Positions 26,530 through 35,459 of a stretch of DNA of 64,000 nt are shown here, in pieces. Every line of letters starts with the position of its first letter. The first letter of the stretch is position 1. This stretch comes from Microbacterium sp. SLBN-154. Its GTDB lineage: Bacteria; Actinomycetota; Actinomycetes; Actinomycetales; Microbacteriaceae. The stretch lies in NCBI RefSeq assembly GCF_006715565.1, contig NZ_VFNL01000001.1, positions 2,480,001-2,544,000 on the forward strand. Reading direction: 5' to 3'. A model generated the notes under the pieces. The model worked only from the letters and a program-made list of their open reading frames with translations, was not told where the DNA came from and did no database searches. A program made the translations under genes and the position numbers.

Positions 26530-26700
26530 TCAGGCGCCGACGACCTCACCGAGGACGTCGTAGAGCTCCTTCGCTTCCGCGTCGTTGACGGAGACCACCA
26601 GACGGCCACCGCCTTCCAGCGGGACACGCACGATGATGAGGCGTCCTTCCTTCACGGCCTCCATCGGCCCATCCCCGGTTCGCGGCTTCATGGCTGCCAT
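26530..26700 (-). CDS. DUF3117 small conserved actinobacterial protein
   Basis: Protein of 56 residues. It reads MAAMKPRTGDGPMEAVKEGR at the N-terminus and ends LYDVLGEVVGA, matching the near-invariant DUF3117 family (Mycobacterium Rv1211). AAAGGGAG lies 5 bases before the ATG at 26700. The gene is monocistronic by appearance, ending at the strong terminator at 26478-26507. The family is very highly conserved among actinobacteria with unknown function; the fold is predicted to be a small beta sheet with one helix. Confidence 0.93.
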   Translation of the reverse strand: MAAMKPRTGDGPMEAVKEGRLIIVRVPLEGGGRLVVSVNDAEAKELYDVLGEVVGA

Positions 26701-26790
26701 CGCGGCTCCCTTTCGTCGTCGGTATATCAGTCGAGTTTATCGGGTGCACCGGGTGCCGCGGCATCACCCCGTGCCCGTGCCGTGGATCGC

Positions 26791-28020
26791 TCAGGGGATC
26801 TGCCAGAACGAGGTGCCGAGTCCGTACATGTTCCAGATCCACCACCACTGACCGAGCACGCACAGCACCAGGACCGATCCCCGCCAGACCGGATGTCGAG
26901 GCGCCGCGAAGGCTCCCCACAGCGGTGAGAGGGGGAACAGCAGCCGGAACACGCTGGACTGAGGGAAGAAGACCGCCAGCAGGTACACCAGGTAGCTGAC
27001 CGCCCAGAGCCGCACTTCGATGCCGAGACGCGCGACGTGCGGTTCGAAGAGCAGAAGGCCGCCGACGAGGACGACCCCGAGCCCCAGGGCGACGAATCCG
27101 AGCCACGCGGGTAGGCCCCACACTCCGAACCAGAACTGCGCCGCCTGCGCCCATCCTTCGAACGGAAGGAAGCCGCCGGTGTCCCCCACCCACACCCTCC
27201 GCCAGGCCAGCTCGGTGTCCAGATACGCCGTGGGATCGGCGGTGACGGCGCCGGCGATGAACGTCCATGAGAACCCGGTGGCGGTGGCCAGCGCCCCGAG
27301 AGCGAGGATGTGCACGACCTCCGCCGTGCGCAGCGGCTCCCTCCGCCGGGCGACGAGACGCCAGATCCCGTAGAGACCGAACAGAAGCGCCACAGCCAGG
27401 ACACCGGGGCGGGTGTACGCCATCAGCACCACCGCCGGGTAGATCCAGCCGTATCGACGGGTCTGCAGGCAGCGCAGGATCCACAGCAGGAGCAGGAGGA
27501 ACAGCGTCTCGGCGTAGGCGACCTGGAACATCGCCGCGAGCGGCGCGCTTGCGAAGAAGGTCACCGCCCACATCGCGGCGATCCGACCGATGCGCTCGCG
27601 CAGCAGCATCCACAGCAGGAGGCAACAGCCGTAGCCGGCGGCGAGGGCGATCAAGACCCCGCCTGCACCCCAGGCCCCCAGGGGCACGCCCACCACCCGT
27701 GCCAGCAGGGCGAACACGGGCATGAAGGCCCAGGCGTTCTCTCCGACCGTGCCTTCGTCGTCGCGGGGCAGCTCCGCGGGGTACCCTTCGACGGCGATCA
27801 GCCAGTACCACTGTGCGTCCCACCCGACGATGTAGTCGGCCAGACCCGCACCCGGCCCGAAGCGGCTGCCTGCCGGAGCCCACGCCGAGGTGAGGAGGAA
27901 GAGCCCGGTGGTCACTCCCCTCGCAACCACGTAGAGGAGGAGGATGAAGAGCGCCGGATGACGGAACAGCACCGCGCCGGCGCGACGCCCGGTGAGCGAG
28001 GCGGTCAGTCCGCCAGCCAC
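26791..28020 (-). CDS. PIG-V-like mannosyltransferase, polytopic membrane protein
   Basis: Protein of 409 residues with about ten hydrophobic helices. WDAQWYWLIAVEGYP (about 67-81) contains the acidic lumenal/periplasmic motif of PIG-V and GT-C enzymes, and NAWAFMPVFALLAR and VAYAETLFLLLLL follow as in bacterial 'mannosyltransferase family protein' entries. It probably uses polyprenyl-phosphate mannose on the outer membrane face. The GTG start at 28020 overlaps the end of dapE by 16 bp on the same strand. Acceptor unknown. An alternative label is a generic GT-C glycosyltransferase. Confidence 0.8.
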   Translation of the reverse strand: MAGGLTASLTGRRAGAVLFRHPALFILLLYVVARGVTTGLFLLTSAWAPAGSRFGPGAGLADYIVGWDAQWYWLIAVEGYPAELPRDDEGTVGENAWAFMPVFALLARVVGVPLGAWGAGGVLIALAAGYGCCLLLWMLLRERIGRIAAMWAVTFFASAPLAAMFQVAYAETLFLLLLLWILRCLQTRRYGWIYPAVVLMAYTRPGVLAVALLFGLYGIWRLVARRREPLRTAEVVHILALGALATATGFSWTFIAGAVTADPTAYLDTELAWRRVWVGDTGGFLPFEGWAQAAQFWFGVWGLPAWLGFVALGLGVVLVGGLLLFEPHVARLGIEVRLWAVSYLVYLLAVFFPQSSVFRLLFPLSPLWGAFAAPRHPVWRGSVLVLCVLGQWWWIWNMYGLGTSFWQIP

Positions 28021-29078
28021 GCCCGGAGCCCGCGCTCGACGTCCTCGATCTGCGCGAGCGCAACCCGCTCCTCGTCGTGGTGCGCCAGGTGCGGATCACC
28101 GGGACCGTAGTTGACGGCGGGCACTCCGAGGGCCGAGAACCGCGCGACGTCGGTCCAGCCGTACTTGGGGCGGGGCTCGCCACCGACGGCGTCGACGAAC
28201 TCCTGCGCGAGCGGTGCGTCCAGCCCCGGCCGGGCCCCTTCGGCGAGATCGACGACCTCGACATCGAATCCCGCGAAGACGTCGCGGACGTGCCGCTCGG
28301 CCTCCTGACCGCTGCGGCTGGGAGCGAAGCGGTAGTTCACTTCGATCTCGCAGGCATCGGGAATGACATTGCCGGCGATGCCGCCGTGGATGCGGACGGC
28401 GTTCAACCCCTCGCGATAGACCAGGCCGTCGACGCTGACATCACGCGGACGGTACTCGGCGAGCCGCGCCAGTGCAGGCGCTGCGGCGTGGATGGCGTTG
28501 ACCCCCACCCAGGCCCGCGCGCTGTGGGCGCGGACGCCCGAGGTGCGCACGATCGCGCGCAGATTGCCGTTGCAGCCACCCTCGACGGTTCCGTTGGAGG
28601 GTTCGCCGAGGATGGCGAAGTCGCCGGCGAACAGATCGGGGCGCGTCCGGGCGAGGCGGGTCAGGCCGTTGAGGTCGGCGTCGACCTCCTCGTGGTCGTA
28701 CCACATCCACGTGAGGTCCACGCGGGGCGCGGTCAACTCGGCGGCGAGTTTGAGCTGCACGGCGACGCCCGCCTTCATGTCGACCGTCCCCCGGCCCCAG
28801 AGGAAGGCCTCACCGTCGACATCGACGTCGCGGGTGGGGACGTTGGCGTTGATCGGCACGGTATCGATGTGCCCGGCGATCACGACCCGCTGAGCCCTTC
28901 CGAGGTTCGTCCGCGCCACGATGGTGTCGCCGTCGCGGTAGATCTCCAGGTGGGGAAGACCCTCGATCGCCGTGAAGATCGCATCGGCCAGCGGGGTCTC
29001 CTCACCGGAGACGCTGGGGATGTCGCAGATGGTCCGGGTGAGATTCACGGATGACGCGGACAGATCGATCGCGGGCAC
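28005..29078 (-). CDS. dapE: Succinyl-diaminopimelate desuccinylase
   Basis: M20-family dizinc hydrolase of 357 residues that converts N-succinyl-LL-diaminopimelate to LL-diaminopimelate. Visible motifs: [12 protein letters not shown] (His-x-Asp metal ligand/catalytic), [12 protein letters not shown] (bridging Asp), WYDHEEVDA (catalytic Glu pair), ILGEPSNG, and [14 protein letters not shown] near the C-terminus with the last His ligand. GTG start at 29078. Divergent from dapD with 71 bp between starts, so two consecutive lysine-pathway steps share one control region. Actinobacterial length. Confidence 0.94.
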   Translation of the reverse strand: MPAIDLSASSVNLTRTICDIPSVSGEETPLADAIFTAIEGLPHLEIYRDGDTIVARTNLGRAQRVVIAGHIDTVPINANVPTRDVDVDGEAFLWGRGTVDMKAGVAVQLKLAAELTAPRVDLTWMWYDHEEVDADLNGLTRLARTRPDLFAGDFAILGEPSNGTVEGGCNGNLRAIVRTSGVRAHSARAWVGVNAIHAAAPALARLAEYRPRDVSVDGLVYREGLNAVRIHGGIAGNVIPDACEIEVNYRFAPSRSGQEAERHVRDVFAGFDVEVVDLAEGARPGLDAPLAQEFVDAVGGEPRPKYGWTDVARFSALGVPAVNYGPGDPHLAHHDEERVALAQIEDVERGLRAWLAD

Positions 29079-29149
29079 GCCCTGGAGTCTACCCAGCGCG
29101 CACGGGCCCGACCGTCTGGTGGCCGGCTCCGGTTCGCTACCGTGGAGGT

Positions 29150-30106
29150 ATGAGTGAAGACCGCTGGGTGTGGGGAATAGGGCTGTCGACGATCGCCGAG
29201 AACGGCACCGCTCTGGATGCCTGGTTTCCCGAGCCGCGCGTGGGGCGGCTCCCCACCGGCTTCGATCCGGCGCTGGCGCCCTCCGACATCGAGCGTCACG
29301 CCGTCCCCGACCCCCGTCGGGCCGTCGACATCGACGTCGTCGCGCTCGAGATCGATCTCGACCACCCTCCCACTTCCACGGCGGACGCGTATCTCCGCCT
29401 TCACGCGCTGTCGCACCGTCTCGTCGCCCCCAACGATCTGAACCTCGACGGCATCTTCGGCCAGCTTCCGAACGTCGCCTGGACGACGGCCGGGCCCATG
29501 CATCCCGACGATCTCACGCGTCTTCGTCCGTTCCTGAGCCGCGACGGAATCCAGGTTCAGGGACTCGACAAGTTCCCGCGACTGCTCGACTACGTCACGC
29601 CGACCGGGGTGCGCATCGCCGATGCGTCCAGAGTGCGTCTGGGCGCCTACCTCTCCCCCGGCACCACGGTCATGCACGAGGGCTTCGTCAATTTCAACGC
29701 CGGGACGCTCGGCGCATCGATGGTCGAGGGCAGGATCTCGCAGGGCGTGATCGTGGGCGACGGGAGCGACATCGGCGGCGGCGCCTCGATCATGGGGACG
29801 CTGTCGGGCGGCGGATCGCATCGCATCTCCATCGGCCGACGAACGCTCCTGGGGGCCAATGCCGGAATCGGCATCTCCCTCGGTGACGACTGCGTCGTCG
29901 AGGCGGGCCTCTACGTCACCGCCGGCACCAAGATCGTGCTCGCCGACGAGCCTGCCCGCGCCGACGGAACGCAGCCCCTCGCGAAGGGCGCCGAGCTGTC
30001 GGGCCGCGGCGGCCTGCTCTTCCGCCGCAACTCGCTCACCGGCGCCGTCGAAGCGGTGCGCCGGGCCGGGGTGGGCGTCACCCTCAACGAGTCGCTGCAC
30101 GCCTAA
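29150..30106 (+). CDS. dapD: 2,3,4,5-tetrahydropyridine-2,6-dicarboxylate N-succinyltransferase
   Basis: Protein of 318 residues of the actinobacterial DapD type (compare Rv1201c). It transfers succinyl from succinyl-CoA to tetrahydrodipicolinate. The C-terminal half is a left-handed parallel beta helix seen as hexapeptide repeats ([54 protein letters not shown]). The catalytic Glu is expected in the MVEGRIS segment by analogy with Mycobacterium DapD. GTGGAGGT immediately precedes the ATG. The next gene, ppk2, starts 10 bp after the stop and is likely cotranscribed. Confidence 0.95.
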   Translation: MSEDRWVWGIGLSTIAENGTALDAWFPEPRVGRLPTGFDPALAPSDIERHAVPDPRRAVDIDVVALEIDLDHPPTSTADAYLRLHALSHRLVAPNDLNLDGIFGQLPNVAWTTAGPMHPDDLTRLRPFLSRDGIQVQGLDKFPRLLDYVTPTGVRIADASRVRLGAYLSPGTTVMHEGFVNFNAGTLGASMVEGRISQGVIVGDGSDIGGGASIMGTLSGGGSHRISIGRRTLLGANAGIGISLGDDCVVEAGLYVTAGTKIVLADEPARADGTQPLAKGAELSGRGGLLFRRNSLTGAVEAVRRAGVGVTLNESLHA

Positions 30107-30116
30107 GGAAGCCGCC

Positions 30117-30959
30117 ATGGCACGCCGGATCCCACGGGAACTCTATGAGAACGAGCTCGCCCGGCTGCAGGCGCGGCTGGTCGAGATGCAGGCATGGGTG
30201 CAGGCCACCGGCGCCCGCATCGTGGTGATCTTCGAGGGCCGGGATGCGGCGGGCAAAGGCTCCACGATCAAGCGGGTGTCGGAATACCTCAACCCCCGCG
30301 TCACGCGGATCGTCGCCCTGCCCGCGCCCACCGACCGCGAGAGGACCCAGTGGTACTTCCAGCGGTACATCGCCCACCTGCCCGCGGCCGGTGAGATCGT
30401 CCTGATGGACCGCTCCTGGTACAACCGGGCCGGTGTCGAGCACGTGATGGGCTACTGCACCAATGCCGAGTACCACCGGTTCCTGCATCAGGCGCCGATC
30501 TTCGAGCGGATGCTGGCGGAAGACGGCATCCTGCTGCTGAAGTACTGGTTCAGCGTCTCGGACGTGGAGCAGGAGCGTCGCTTCCGCTCGCGGGCGAAGG
30601 ATCCGATGCGGCGCTGGAAGCTCAGCCCCAACGATGTTCTGTCGATCACCAGATGGGAGGACTACTCCCGCGCCAAGGACACGATGTTCGTGCACACCGA
30701 CATCCCCGAGGCGCCGTGGTTCGAGGTGGACAACGAGGACAAGCGCCGCGGCCGGCTCAACATGATCGCGCACCTGCTGTCGCAGGTCCCGTACCGCGAT
30801 ATCGAGCGTCCCGTCATCGAGATCCCCGAGCGACCGGCCTCGGGCGGATACGAGCGCCCACCGCGCAACCTCGAGAACGACGTGCCCGACCACGCGGGCG
30901 AGATGCTGCGACGCCTCCACGCCGGGGAGAAGCTCCCGCCGCTGCCCCTGCTGGAATGA
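30117..30959 (+). CDS. ppk2: Polyphosphate kinase 2
   Basis: PPK2 family, 280 residues, single-domain (class I-like). Walker A FEGRDAAGKGSTIKR (about 38-52), then PAPTDRERTQWYFQRY, Walker B-like LMDRSWYNRAGVEHVMGY, and the lid-region arginines in RRFRSRAKDPMRRWKLSPND. PPK2 transfers phosphate between polyphosphate and nucleoside diphosphates or monophosphates. Start ATG at 30117 with AAGGAAG upstream, 10 bp after dapD. It converges on gltA with a 25-bp gap. Preference for GDP or ADP cannot be read from sequence. Confidence 0.93.
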   Translation: MARRIPRELYENELARLQARLVEMQAWVQATGARIVVIFEGRDAAGKGSTIKRVSEYLNPRVTRIVALPAPTDRERTQWYFQRYIAHLPAAGEIVLMDRSWYNRAGVEHVMGYCTNAEYHRFLHQAPIFERMLAEDGILLLKYWFSVSDVEQERRFRSRAKDPMRRWKLSPNDVLSITRWEDYSRAKDTMFVHTDIPEAPWFEVDNEDKRRGRLNMIAHLLSQVPYRDIERPVIEIPERPASGGYERPPRNLENDVPDHAGEMLRRLHAGEKLPPLPLLE

Positions 30960-30984
30960 TGCGGAGTGGAGTGACGCAGGCGGG

Positions 30985-32280
30985 TCAGGCCTCGCCCGGA
31001 TAGTTCCGTTCCACGGCCCCGGTGTACAGCTGCTGCGGACGGCCGATCTTGGTCTGCGGATCCTGCTGCATCTCGCGCCAATGCGCCAGCCAGCCGGGAA
31101 GGCGGCCGATCGCGAACAGCACGGTGAACATGCGGGTGGGGAAGCCCATCGCCTTGTAGATCACGCCCGTGTAGAAGTCCACGTTCGGATAGAGGCGACG
31201 CTCCTTGAAGTAGTCGTCCTCGAGCGCGATCGTCTCGAGTTCCTTTGCGAGGTCCAGCAGCGGATCGCTGACGCCCAGCGCCTCGAGGACCTCGTCGGCC
31301 GATTCCTTGACCAGCTTGGCGCGCGGGTCGTAGTTCTTGTAGACGCGGTGCCCGAAGCCCATGAGCTTCACACCGTCTTCCTTGTTCTTCACGCGCTCGA
31401 CGAAGCGACGCACGCCCTCACCCGAGTCGCGGATGCGTCCGAGCATCTCCAGCACCGCCTCGTTCGCGCCGCCGTGCAGCGGACCGTACAGCGCGTTGAT
31501 GCCCGCCGAGATCGAGGAGAACTGGTTCGCGCCGGTCGAGCCGACGAGCCGCACGGTCGAGGTGGAGGCGTTCTGCTCGTGGTCCTCGTGGAGGATCAGC
31601 AGCCGCTCGAGTGCCCGGGTCATCACGGGGTTGACGTCGTAGATCTCCGAAAGAACGCCGAAGTTGAGCTTCAGGAAATTGTCGACGAAGCTCAGCGAGT
31701 TGTCGGGGTAGAGGAAGGCCTGCCCGACGCTCTTCTTGTGCGCATAGGCGGCGATCACGGGGAGCTTGGCGAGCATCCGGATGGTGTTCAGCTCGACGTG
31801 CTCGGGATTGTTCGGATCGGACTCGCGCTCATAGTAGGTCGACAGCGCCGCCGTCGCTGCGGAGAGCACCGACATCGGGTGGGCCGTGTGGGGAAGAGCG
31901 GAGAAGAAGCGCTTGAGATCCTCGTGCAGCAGAGTGTGGCGACGGATGCGGTTGTCGAACTCCGCGAGCTGGTCGGCCGTGGGCAGCTCACCGTAGATGA
32001 GCAGCCAGGCGACCTCGAGATAGGTGCTGTTCTTCGCCAGCTGCTCGATGGGGTAGCCGCGATACCGCAGGATCCCCTTGTCGCCGTCGATGAAGGTGAT
32101 GGCCGACTTCGTCGCCGACGTGTTCACGAACCCGTAGTCGAGGGTGGTGTGCCCGGTCTGGCGCATGAAGGTGGAGATGTCGACACTGGGGATGCCGTCG
32201 GTCCCCGCCAGCACCGGGAATTCGGCGGTGCGTTCCCCGATCGTGAAGGTTGCCTTCTCCTGCTGGGTTCCGTCGCTCAC
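30985..32280 (-). CDS. gltA: Citrate synthase
   Basis: Type II citrate synthase of 431 residues, the entry enzyme of the TCA cycle. Catalytic residues are recognisable in GPLHGGANEAVLEML (His), MGFGHRVYKNYDPRA (His, Arg) and NVDFYTGVIY (Asp). The N-terminal beta domain (TAEFPVLAGTDGIPSVDIS, DGDKGILRYRGYPIEQLA) is typical of the GltA form. I chose GTG at 32280 because GAGGAGG lies 5 bases upstream; the longer frame to 32364 has no such site. The 172-bp region to dapC should hold its promoter. It is transcribed alone. Confidence 0.96.
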   Translation of the reverse strand: MSDGTQQEKATFTIGERTAEFPVLAGTDGIPSVDISTFMRQTGHTTLDYGFVNTSATKSAITFIDGDKGILRYRGYPIEQLAKNSTYLEVAWLLIYGELPTADQLAEFDNRIRRHTLLHEDLKRFFSALPHTAHPMSVLSAATAALSTYYERESDPNNPEHVELNTIRMLAKLPVIAAYAHKKSVGQAFLYPDNSLSFVDNFLKLNFGVLSEIYDVNPVMTRALERLLILHEDHEQNASTSTVRLVGSTGANQFSSISAGINALYGPLHGGANEAVLEMLGRIRDSGEGVRRFVERVKNKEDGVKLMGFGHRVYKNYDPRAKLVKESADEVLEALGVSDPLLDLAKELETIALEDDYFKERRLYPNVDFYTGVIYKAMGFPTRMFTVLFAIGRLPGWLAHWREMQQDPQTKIGRPQQLYTGAVERNYPGEA

Positions 32281-32452
32281 GGCGCCTCCTCGCGATTCCT
32301 GGTCGTGCCGGGGGTGTCGTCCAGCCCGAGCGTCACGATTTCCTGCCCGAGCGATGCGGCCCACGACGCGTGTCGCGACGCCGCCTACAGCCTATCGGGC
32401 CGTGACGCCTACTGTTGTCATCGCCAAAGCCCCACCGGATCGACTGGAGGAG

Positions 32453-33568
32453 TCAGACGATTCCCCGCGCGTGCAACCGTGCCGCCGCGGTTTCGATCCG
32501 CTCGTCCGACGCCGTGAGCGAGAGCCGGATGTGCTGCGGATGGTGGGGTCCGTAGAACGTGCCGGGGCCGACGAGGATGCCCAGATCGGCGAGGTCCGAC
32601 AGGCTCTCCCACGCATCGCGTCCTTCCGTCGCCCACAGATACAGGCCGCCTTCGCTGCGGTCGATGCGGAACCCGGCGTCGATCAGGGCGGGTCGGAGGA
32701 TGTCGCGGCGTCGGCGATAGCGCTCGCGCTGTTCGTCCACGTGGCGGTCGTCGCCGAGTGCGGCGACCATCGCGGCTTGCACGGGCGCCGGGGGGATGAG
32801 ACCGAGGTGCTTGCGGGCGGTGTGGATCCCGGCGAGAAGAGCGGCGTCTCCGGCGACGAAGGCCGCGCGATAGCCGGCGAGGTTGGACTGCTTGCTCAGC
32901 GAGTAGACCGACAGCACGCCGCGGCGGTCACCATCCGTGACGCGCGGGTCGAGCACCGAGGGGATCGGGGTCGCATTCCACGGGGCGTCCCAGCCGAGCT
33001 CGGCGTAGCACTCATCCGAGGCGAGGATCGCGCCGAGCTCGCGCGCGCGTTCTCGGCCCCGGCGCAGCGCCGCGACATCCCACACCGCCCCGTCGGGGTT
33101 CCCCGGCGAGTTCAGCCAGACCAGCCGCGTCTCATCGGGCCAGTCGGACGGATCGTCCGAGGCGATCGGCGTGGCGCCCACGAGCCTCGCGCCCACCTGG
33201 TACGTCGGATACGCCGCGCGCGGATGCACGACGACATCACCCGGCCCCACACCCAGCAGGAGCGGAAGCAGGGCGACGAACTCCTTCGACCCGACCGTCG
33301 GCAGCACCTCATCGGCCTCGAGGCCCGCGACGCCACGTCTCCGGTCGTACCAGGCGGCGATCGCCTCGCGCAGCGCCGGTGTGCCCGCGGTCTGCGGGTA
33401 GGCGTGGGCGTCCGTTGCGTCACGCACAGCTGCGGCGACGACGTCGGGGGTGGGATCGACGGGCGAGCCGACGGAGAGGTCGACGATGCCGTCAGGATGC
33501 TGCTGCGCCCGGACCGCGAACGGTCGGACGGCATCCCAGGGGTAGTCGGCGAGGTCGGCGACCCCCAC
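32453..33568 (-). CDS. dapC: Succinyldiaminopimelate transaminase
   Basis: PLP-dependent aminotransferase, fold type I, 371 residues, related to mycobacterial DapC (Rv1178c). VWLNSPGNPDGA and ILASDECYAELGW are the Asn/Asp/Tyr PLP-contact motifs; SLSKQSNLAGYRAAF contains the Schiff-base Lys and GYR. The start is GTG at 33568, 2 bases after the ferredoxin stop, so the pair is coupled, as fdxC-dapC is in mycobacteria. With dapD and dapE nearby, three consecutive steps of the succinylase lysine pathway lie in 6 kb, though in separate transcripts. Confidence 0.92.
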   Translation of the reverse strand: MGVADLADYPWDAVRPFAVRAQQHPDGIVDLSVGSPVDPTPDVVAAAVRDATDAHAYPQTAGTPALREAIAAWYDRRRGVAGLEADEVLPTVGSKEFVALLPLLLGVGPGDVVVHPRAAYPTYQVGARLVGATPIASDDPSDWPDETRLVWLNSPGNPDGAVWDVAALRRGRERARELGAILASDECYAELGWDAPWNATPIPSVLDPRVTDGDRRGVLSVYSLSKQSNLAGYRAAFVAGDAALLAGIHTARKHLGLIPPAPVQAAMVAALGDDRHVDEQRERYRRRRDILRPALIDAGFRIDRSEGGLYLWATEGRDAWESLSDLADLGILVGPGTFYGPHHPQHIRLSLTASDERIETAAARLHARGIV

Positions 33569-33570
33569 GA

Positions 33571-33891
33571 TCAGTGTTCCTGGGGAGGAAGGGCCGCGAT
33601 GATGGGATGGTCCTTCGCGATGACGCCGACCTTCGCAGCGCCTCCGGGGGAACCCACGTCGGTGAAGAACTCGACGTTCGCGGTGTAGTAGTCCTGCCAC
33701 TCCTCGGGCAGGTCGTCCTCGTAGTAGATCGCCTCGACGGGGCAGACGGGCTCGCACGCCCCGCAGTCCACGCACTCGTCGGGGTGGATGTACAGAGAGC
33801 GTTCACCCTCGTAGATGCAGTCGACCGGGCACTCGTCGATGCAGGCGCGATCCTTGACATCGACGCACGGGAGGGCGATCACATACGTCAC
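33571..33891 (-). CDS. fdxC: 7Fe ferredoxin (3Fe-4S / 4Fe-4S)
   Basis: Ferredoxin of 106 residues, the FdxA/FdxC group (compare Rv1177). Cysteine pattern: C in LPCVD, C..7..C...C in ACIDECPVDCI, and CVDCGACEPVCP for the second cluster; the first motif in this group holds a 3Fe-4S cluster and the second a 4Fe-4S cluster. The acidic C-terminal half is characteristic. GTG start at 33891. It is the electron carrier gene directly upstream of dapC and just after the DUF6113 gene (4-base gap). Confidence 0.93.
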   Translation of the reverse strand: MTYVIALPCVDVKDRACIDECPVDCIYEGERSLYIHPDECVDCGACEPVCPVEAIYYEDDLPEEWQDYYTANVEFFTDVGSPGGAAKVGVIAKDHPIIAALPPQEH

Positions 33892-33895
33892 GTGA

Positions 33896-34288
33896 TCAGT
33901 CTATGGTCTCCGAACGGGCAGGCCTCGCCGGTACGGATATCCGGTCGGGCCACGCCACGACCACCGCGACCACGAGGGGCACGGAGAACGTCCACACGAT
34001 TCCGAAGCTCGTCTGCGGGACGATGACGCTCCCTCCCGGGCCTTCGCCGGAGAAGATCACCGTGGCAGCGAGCATCCCGAGTCCGGCGGCGAGCGTCGTC
34101 CACCGATCTGCGCTGAGGAGGCGGATGGCGATCAGCAGCGCCGTCGACCCGATGATCGCGAGCACCAGGCCGACGGGAAGGACCCACAGCGTGAAAGGGT
34201 GGGCGATGGTCCCCGCCAGTCCGTACGCTCCGCCGATCACGACCGCGACGATCCAGGTGAGGATGCGGGCGAGGGTGGACGTGCGCAT
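33896..34288 (-). CDS. DUF6113-like four-helix membrane protein
   Basis: Hydrophobic protein of 130 residues with about four transmembrane helices (8-28, 32-54, 64-84, 96-116) and a short basic C-terminus. I recognise it as similar to actinobacterial DUF6113 membrane proteins commonly next to ferredoxin and mshB genes; this is from memory. The ATG at 34288 (MRTSTLARIL) is chosen over an upstream in-frame start at 34348, which would overlap azlD. It sits between azlD and fdxC on the same strand and may be cotranscribed with either. Function unknown. Confidence 0.7.
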   Translation of the reverse strand: MRTSTLARILTWIVAVVIGGAYGLAGTIAHPFTLWVLPVGLVLAIIGSTALLIAIRLLSADRWTTLAAGLGMLAATVIFSGEGPGGSVIVPQTSFGIVWTFSVPLVVAVVVAWPDRISVPARPARSETID

Positions 34289-34326
34289 CAGACCAGCGTA
34301 GGCGCTGCGCGTCACCCCGACGGCGA

Positions 34327-34641
34327 TCAGGCCGCCCAGCCGAGCCACCGCAGAAGGGCAGCGGTGAGGGCGGCGGCGGCCACCACCACGAGGAAGGGAG
34401 CACGCAGCAGGAGCAGGCCTGCCGCGACGAGCACGGCGGGCACCCGCGCGTCGACGACGATCGCCTGGCCGGCGCCGAGGGTCTGCACGGCCACGAGCGC
34501 GGCAAGCAGCGCGACGGTGAGCAGATCGGCGATCCGGGCGGGGCGGGGTGCCTCCAGAACCTTCGGCGGGATCAGGTATCCGACCGCCTTCAGCGCCACG
34601 CAGATGATCGAGGCGATGAGGACCGCTGTCCAGAGAGTCAT
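34327..34641 (-). CDS. azlD: AzlD family branched-chain amino acid exporter subunit
   Basis: Membrane protein of 104 residues with about four helices. MTLWTAVLIASIICVALKAVGYLIP at the N-terminus and LTVALLAALVAVQTL are the AzlD hallmarks. AzlD is the small partner of AzlC; the AzlCD/BrnFE pair exports branched-chain amino acids, including toxic analogues. The ATG at 34641 overlaps the azlC stop by 4 bases (ATGA). Confidence 0.9.
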   Translation of the reverse strand: MTLWTAVLIASIICVALKAVGYLIPPKVLEAPRPARIADLLTVALLAALVAVQTLGAGQAIVVDARVPAVLVAAGLLLLRAPFLVVVAAAALTAALLRWLGWAA

Positions 34642-35354
34642 GAGACCTCCCGCTTCGGCACCGCGCTGGTCGGGGCCCGGCCGAGGAGGTTGCCCCAGCC
34701 GACGATCACCGCCACGAATGCCGCCACCAGCACCGGGACCCCGGGCAGGAGCACCGGGGTGAGAACCGTGGCGACCACGGCTGCGGCGATGCCGGTCGCG
34801 ATGGCCTGCCGTTCCCGCAGGCGCGGCCACAGGAGCGCCAGGAACGCCGCTGCGGCCGCGGCGTCGAGTCCCCACGTGCGCGGGTCGCCGAGGACGTCGC
34901 CGAGGAGAGCCCCGGCGAGCGTGGACAGATTCCACCCGACGTAGATGCCCACGCCCGTCACCCAGAAGCCGACCGCCCGCCCTCTCGGCGTACCTCGCGC
35001 CAGCGAGACGGCTGTGGACTCGTCGATGGTGACGTGGGCGGCTGCCAGCCGCTTCATCGCCCCGGGTCCCACGATCGCCGACATCCGCATGCCGTAGGCG
35101 ATGTTGCGAACTCCGAGAAGCGCAGCAGAGGCGATCGCGGCGGGAGCAGCCGCCACTCCCCCTGCGCCGATGATGCCGACGAAGGCGAATTGCGACCCTC
35201 CCGTGAACATCAGCAGGCTGAGCACGCACGTCTGCCAGACATCCAGCCCCGCCGCCACCGACAGCGCCCCGAAGGACACCCCGTACGCGCTCGTGGCCAG
35301 CGCGACGCCGAGGGCATCCCGCCAGGCCTGACGGGCGTCGGCGTGCTCGTTCAT
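34638..35354 (-). CDS. azlC: AzlC family branched-chain amino acid exporter permease
   Basis: Polytopic protein of 238 residues (about seven helices). SAYGVSFGALSVAAGL, FTGGSQFAFVGII and the GVRNIAYGMRMS segment are diagnostic of AzlC/BrnF, followed by HVTIDESTAV. AGGAG lies 8 bases before the ATG. A promoter TTGACT-17-CAGGAT (35431 to 35403) reads toward it, overlapped by the palindromes of the divergent XRE regulator. It forms an exporter with AzlD. Confidence 0.93.
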   Translation of the reverse strand: MNEHADARQAWRDALGVALATSAYGVSFGALSVAAGLDVWQTCVLSLLMFTGGSQFAFVGIIGAGGVAAAPAAIASAALLGVRNIAYGMRMSAIVGPGAMKRLAAAHVTIDESTAVSLARGTPRGRAVGFWVTGVGIYVGWNLSTLAGALLGDVLGDPRTWGLDAAAAAAFLALLWPRLRERQAIATGIAAAVVATVLTPVLLPGVPVLVAAFVAVIVGWGNLLGRAPTSAVPKREVS

Positions 35355-35402
35355 GGCGGGGACTCCTGTTCGGGGGAATGCTCCGGGAGGAGATCCGGAA
35401 TC

Positions 35403-35431
35403 ATCCTGGACGACGACAATCTTTCAGTCAA
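35403..35431 (-). promoter_or_regulatory. Predicted azlCD promoter
   Basis: On the minus strand, TTGACT (35431-35426) and CAGGAT (35408-35403) are 17 bases apart, a plausible housekeeping promoter about 50 bp before azlC. Its -35 box lies inside the inverted repeats described at 35423-35456. Confidence 0.5.
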
Positions 35432-35456
35432 GCGAACGATTGTTTGACATACTGAA
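35423..35456. promoter_or_regulatory. Overlapping inverted repeats, likely operator of the XRE-cupin regulator
   Basis: An outer perfect pair TTCAGT/ACTGAA (35423-35428 and 35451-35456) encloses an imperfect 11+11 repeat GTCAAGCGAAC/GATTGTTTGAC (35427-35448, 8 of 11 positions pair). The region lies between divergent azlC and the regulator gene and covers the azlC -35 box and the bases just before the regulator's ATG, so bound protein could repress both. Confidence 0.5.
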
Positions 35457-35459
35457 CGC

